Source: an uncultured Verrucomicrobiae bacterium (GTDB taxonomy: Bacteria; Verrucomicrobiota; Verrucomicrobiia; JADLBR01; CALLMV01). From it: DNA of 64,000 bases. The notes below the pieces were generated by a model that saw only the letters and a program-made list of their open reading frames with translations, was not told the origin of the DNA and searched no databases. The DNA lies in contig CALLMV010000014.1 in NCBI GenBank assembly GCA_938005615.1, positions 1-64,000 on the forward strand. Direction: 5' to 3'. Numbering within the stretch: the first letter of the stretch is position 1; each line of letters starts with the position of its first letter. Below, piece after piece: positions 62,774 through 64,000 of the stretch. Made by a program: the position numbers and the translations under genes.

Positions 62774-63132
62774 TTTTCCTTTCCAGGCGGTCCTATGAGC
62801 TCCCAAAAGTTTGCATTTTCTGCGAGCGATTTATCCTCATCACCTAAGGGCAAATTTGATCGGTAGAGAAAATCCTCAAGCGTATTTTTATGAACCACCC
62901 GGTGGATAAGCCATCCGTGATCCGTGGGGCTGAAGTAGATTCTGTAATCACCGGCTCGAAATCGGAAAACCGTTCTGCCATCACGTTGGAGCCGACCAAT
63001 TTTACCTGAGTTATCTGTTTCCATATTTTCGGGCAGGTTGTTGAAATCCGACAGGATTTCGAGCTGGAGTAGTTTAGGCAATTGGCACAGTTCCGCAGAG
63101 GCGACTTTGCTTAGATTGATCTGTTTGGTCAT
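62770..63132 (-). CDS. RelE/ParE-like protein coupled to lpxI
   Basis: About 120 residues from MTKQINLSKVASAELCQLPK. The core KIGRLQRDGRTVFRFRAGDY with IYFSPTDHGWLIHRVVHKN is the small RelE-fold beta sheet, with a basic face. No antitoxin ORF is adjacent and the neighbours are envelope genes, so it may not be a toxin. The track's longer start (to 63252) reaches into the muramidase gene region and adds a non-family segment. Confidence 0.7.
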   Translation of the reverse strand: MTKQINLSKVASAELCQLPKLLQLEILSDFNNLPENMETDNSGKIGRLQRDGRTVFRFRAGDYRIYFSPTDHGWLIHRVVHKNTLEDFLYRSNLPLGDEDKSLAENANFWELIGPPGKEK

Positions 63133-63229
63133 AATCTCAGTTATACAGAAGGAACCGTGAGCGTTCACGCCTGAATCGTTCTTCGTATCTTCTCCATTCT
63201 GCAAAGAGATTCCGCTCGCTGCTAGGCTC

Positions 63230-64000
63230 CTAAGTGAGTGTTCGACGCACACTATCCCCGCCAGTCACTTTATCGAACATCTGGACTTTGGCAGCAGGTG
63301 CTGTAGCTACAAAGTCCCTTCCCGCCACGCTCCGGGCTGCCAAAAGAAAGTGAACTGACAATTCTGAAAGCCTTACCTGATCCAAATTTGCGTAATCAAG
63401 ACGCACTCCAGAATAGGTTTCTCCTGCAAAGCGGCCTTGTGTGATCTGATACCTTACTGGAGTCAACTTGATACCCGAAATTCGCCGCTCTATCAATGCG
63501 TGGTAAAAAGCTTGGGAATCCAATTGACGCGCCCCAACAAGGCGGAAAGGCTCATCTGTGAAAATTCCATTATGCAAAGTGCCCAGCTCGCCTAGCCAAC
63601 CCGTCGCCACGTAGTCGAAGACGCTTCTCACCCGCGGAATATTCGGAGAGGTCGGTACCCAATGAAGTCCAGTGTCAAGCCAAGTCATCGAGCGGCGCCA
63701 TCCCCGCATTCTTACCACGTGCAAGTGGAGCGGATGTCTGGACATCCAGGAGGTCTCATTGAGGTAAAATGCCATTTCGCCAACGGTCAGGCCATGAACG
63801 AAGGGAATTTCAAACTGTCCGACAAAGGAACGAAAACGCGGATCCAAGGGTGGTCCCTCAATTCGGTTCCCTCCCATAGGATTTGGTCTGTCAAGCACCA
63901 TAAACTCCACACCGTTTTCCGCTGCGGCCTGCATGGCCAAACCCATCGTGCTGATGTAGGTGTAGCTGCGGGCCCCGATGTCCTGCATATCAAAAACCAA
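63230..64000 (-). CDS. NamZ/DUF1343-family exo-beta-N-acetylmuramidase-like protein (partial, N-terminus outside window)
   Basis: About 256 residues visible, C-terminal part only. VFDMQDIGARSYTYISTMG, FMVLDRPNPMGGNRIEGPPL and FVHGLTVGEMAFYLNET are diagnostic blocks of the DUF1343 family, in which NamZ removes terminal MurNAc from peptidoglycan fragments; HWVPTSPNIPRV follows. The segment GELGTLHNGIFTDEPFRLVG replaces the usual GTNLSEGRGTTxPFExxGA, a deviation near the active site. Signal peptide would be outside the window. Confidence 0.9.
   Translation of the reverse strand: MVFDMQDIGARSYTYISTMGLAMQAAAENGVEFMVLDRPNPMGGNRIEGPPLDPRFRSFVGQFEIPFVHGLTVGEMAFYLNETSWMSRHPLHLHVVRMRGWRRSMTWLDTGLHWVPTSPNIPRVRSVFDYVATGWLGELGTLHNGIFTDEPFRLVGARQLDSQAFYHALIERRISGIKLTPVRYQITQGRFAGETYSGVRLDYANLDQVRLSELSVHFLLAARSVAGRDFVATAPAAKVQMFDKVTGGDSVRRTLT

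Noticed and set aside
1-64000. CRISPR arrays, insertion sequences, phage genes, rRNA
   Set aside because: No regularly spaced repeats, transposase-like ORFs, integrases or rRNA sequence were seen in reading the window.

Overview
The window is an ordinary stretch of a Gram-negative bacterial chromosome, almost fully coding, with no mobile elements, CRISPR arrays or rRNA. Several gene types together suggest the PVC group, most likely Verrucomicrobia: type III glutamine synthetase, a fused CcoN-CcoO cbb3 oxidase, LpxI rather than LpxH, a GnnA-like Gfo/Idh enzyme in the lipid A cluster, a NamZ-type (DUF1343) muramidase, a TadE/TadG cluster, and an S4 beginning MARYTGPRQK. This placement is inference from gene content; no search was run.

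Layout. 1-2284 (minus): dapA, dapB and the N-terminal part of a lipoamide-dehydrogenase-like flavoprotein. 2455-4401 (plus): a long phosphohexomutase. 4577-6772 (minus): glutamine synthetase III with a clear terminator. 6923-14797 (minus): an Rrf2 regulator followed by a complete cbb3 oxidase and assembly operon (49-aa membrane peptide, ccoNO, ccoQ, mono-haem ccoP, ccoG, a short CcoH-position protein, ccoI), with a palindrome inside the regulator's promoter. 14913-20070 (plus): GH57 glucan-processing enzyme, capsule-type transferase, NeuA-like cytidylyltransferase, small membrane protein and prmA, then a candidate structured RNA and a bidirectional terminator.

20279-38223 (minus) is a fused str-S10-spc-alpha ribosomal super-operon: rpsL, rpsG, fusA, rpsJ through rplQ. 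It lacks tuf, rpmD, adk and map. Its most unusual member is a 238-aa predicted exported protein lying 2-3 bases from rpsS and rplV, where S19 and L22 are normally adjacent. S11, S5, L22 and L17 carry long low-complexity tails, and S14 is a short form without its zinc ligands.

38483-47106 (plus): scpB, a chorismate mutase with an odd C-terminal domain, lspA, rph, a glutaredoxin, then hisC-tyrA-aroA-cmk (aromatic amino acids and CMP kinase), tRNA-Asp, a family 2 glycosyltransferase and a DksA/TraR zinc-finger protein. 47200-50230 (minus): plsY-gpsA (phospholipid synthesis) and a membrane-anchored polysaccharide deacetylase. 50401-52695 (plus): a P1B-4-like metal ATPase. 52696-54720 (minus): a TetR-like regulator coupled to an ABC1/UbiB kinase. 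54866-57552 (plus): TadE, TadE and TadG-like proteins. 57580-58254 (minus): a cyclophilin lipoprotein. 58382-59876 (plus): trpA and a TPR-like protein. 59797-64000 (minus): NamZ-like muramidase (partial), a RelE-like protein, lpxI, GnnA-like oxidoreductase and lpxB, an envelope and lipid A operon.

No gene-free stretch exceeds 300 bases. The best candidates for undescribed biology are the exported protein inside the ribosomal operon, the hairpin RNA with a repeated UCCCAUCU loop after prmA, the rpsD-rpoA hairpin, and the chorismate mutase carrying what looks like a dehydratase remnant. No large novel defence or secretion system was seen.
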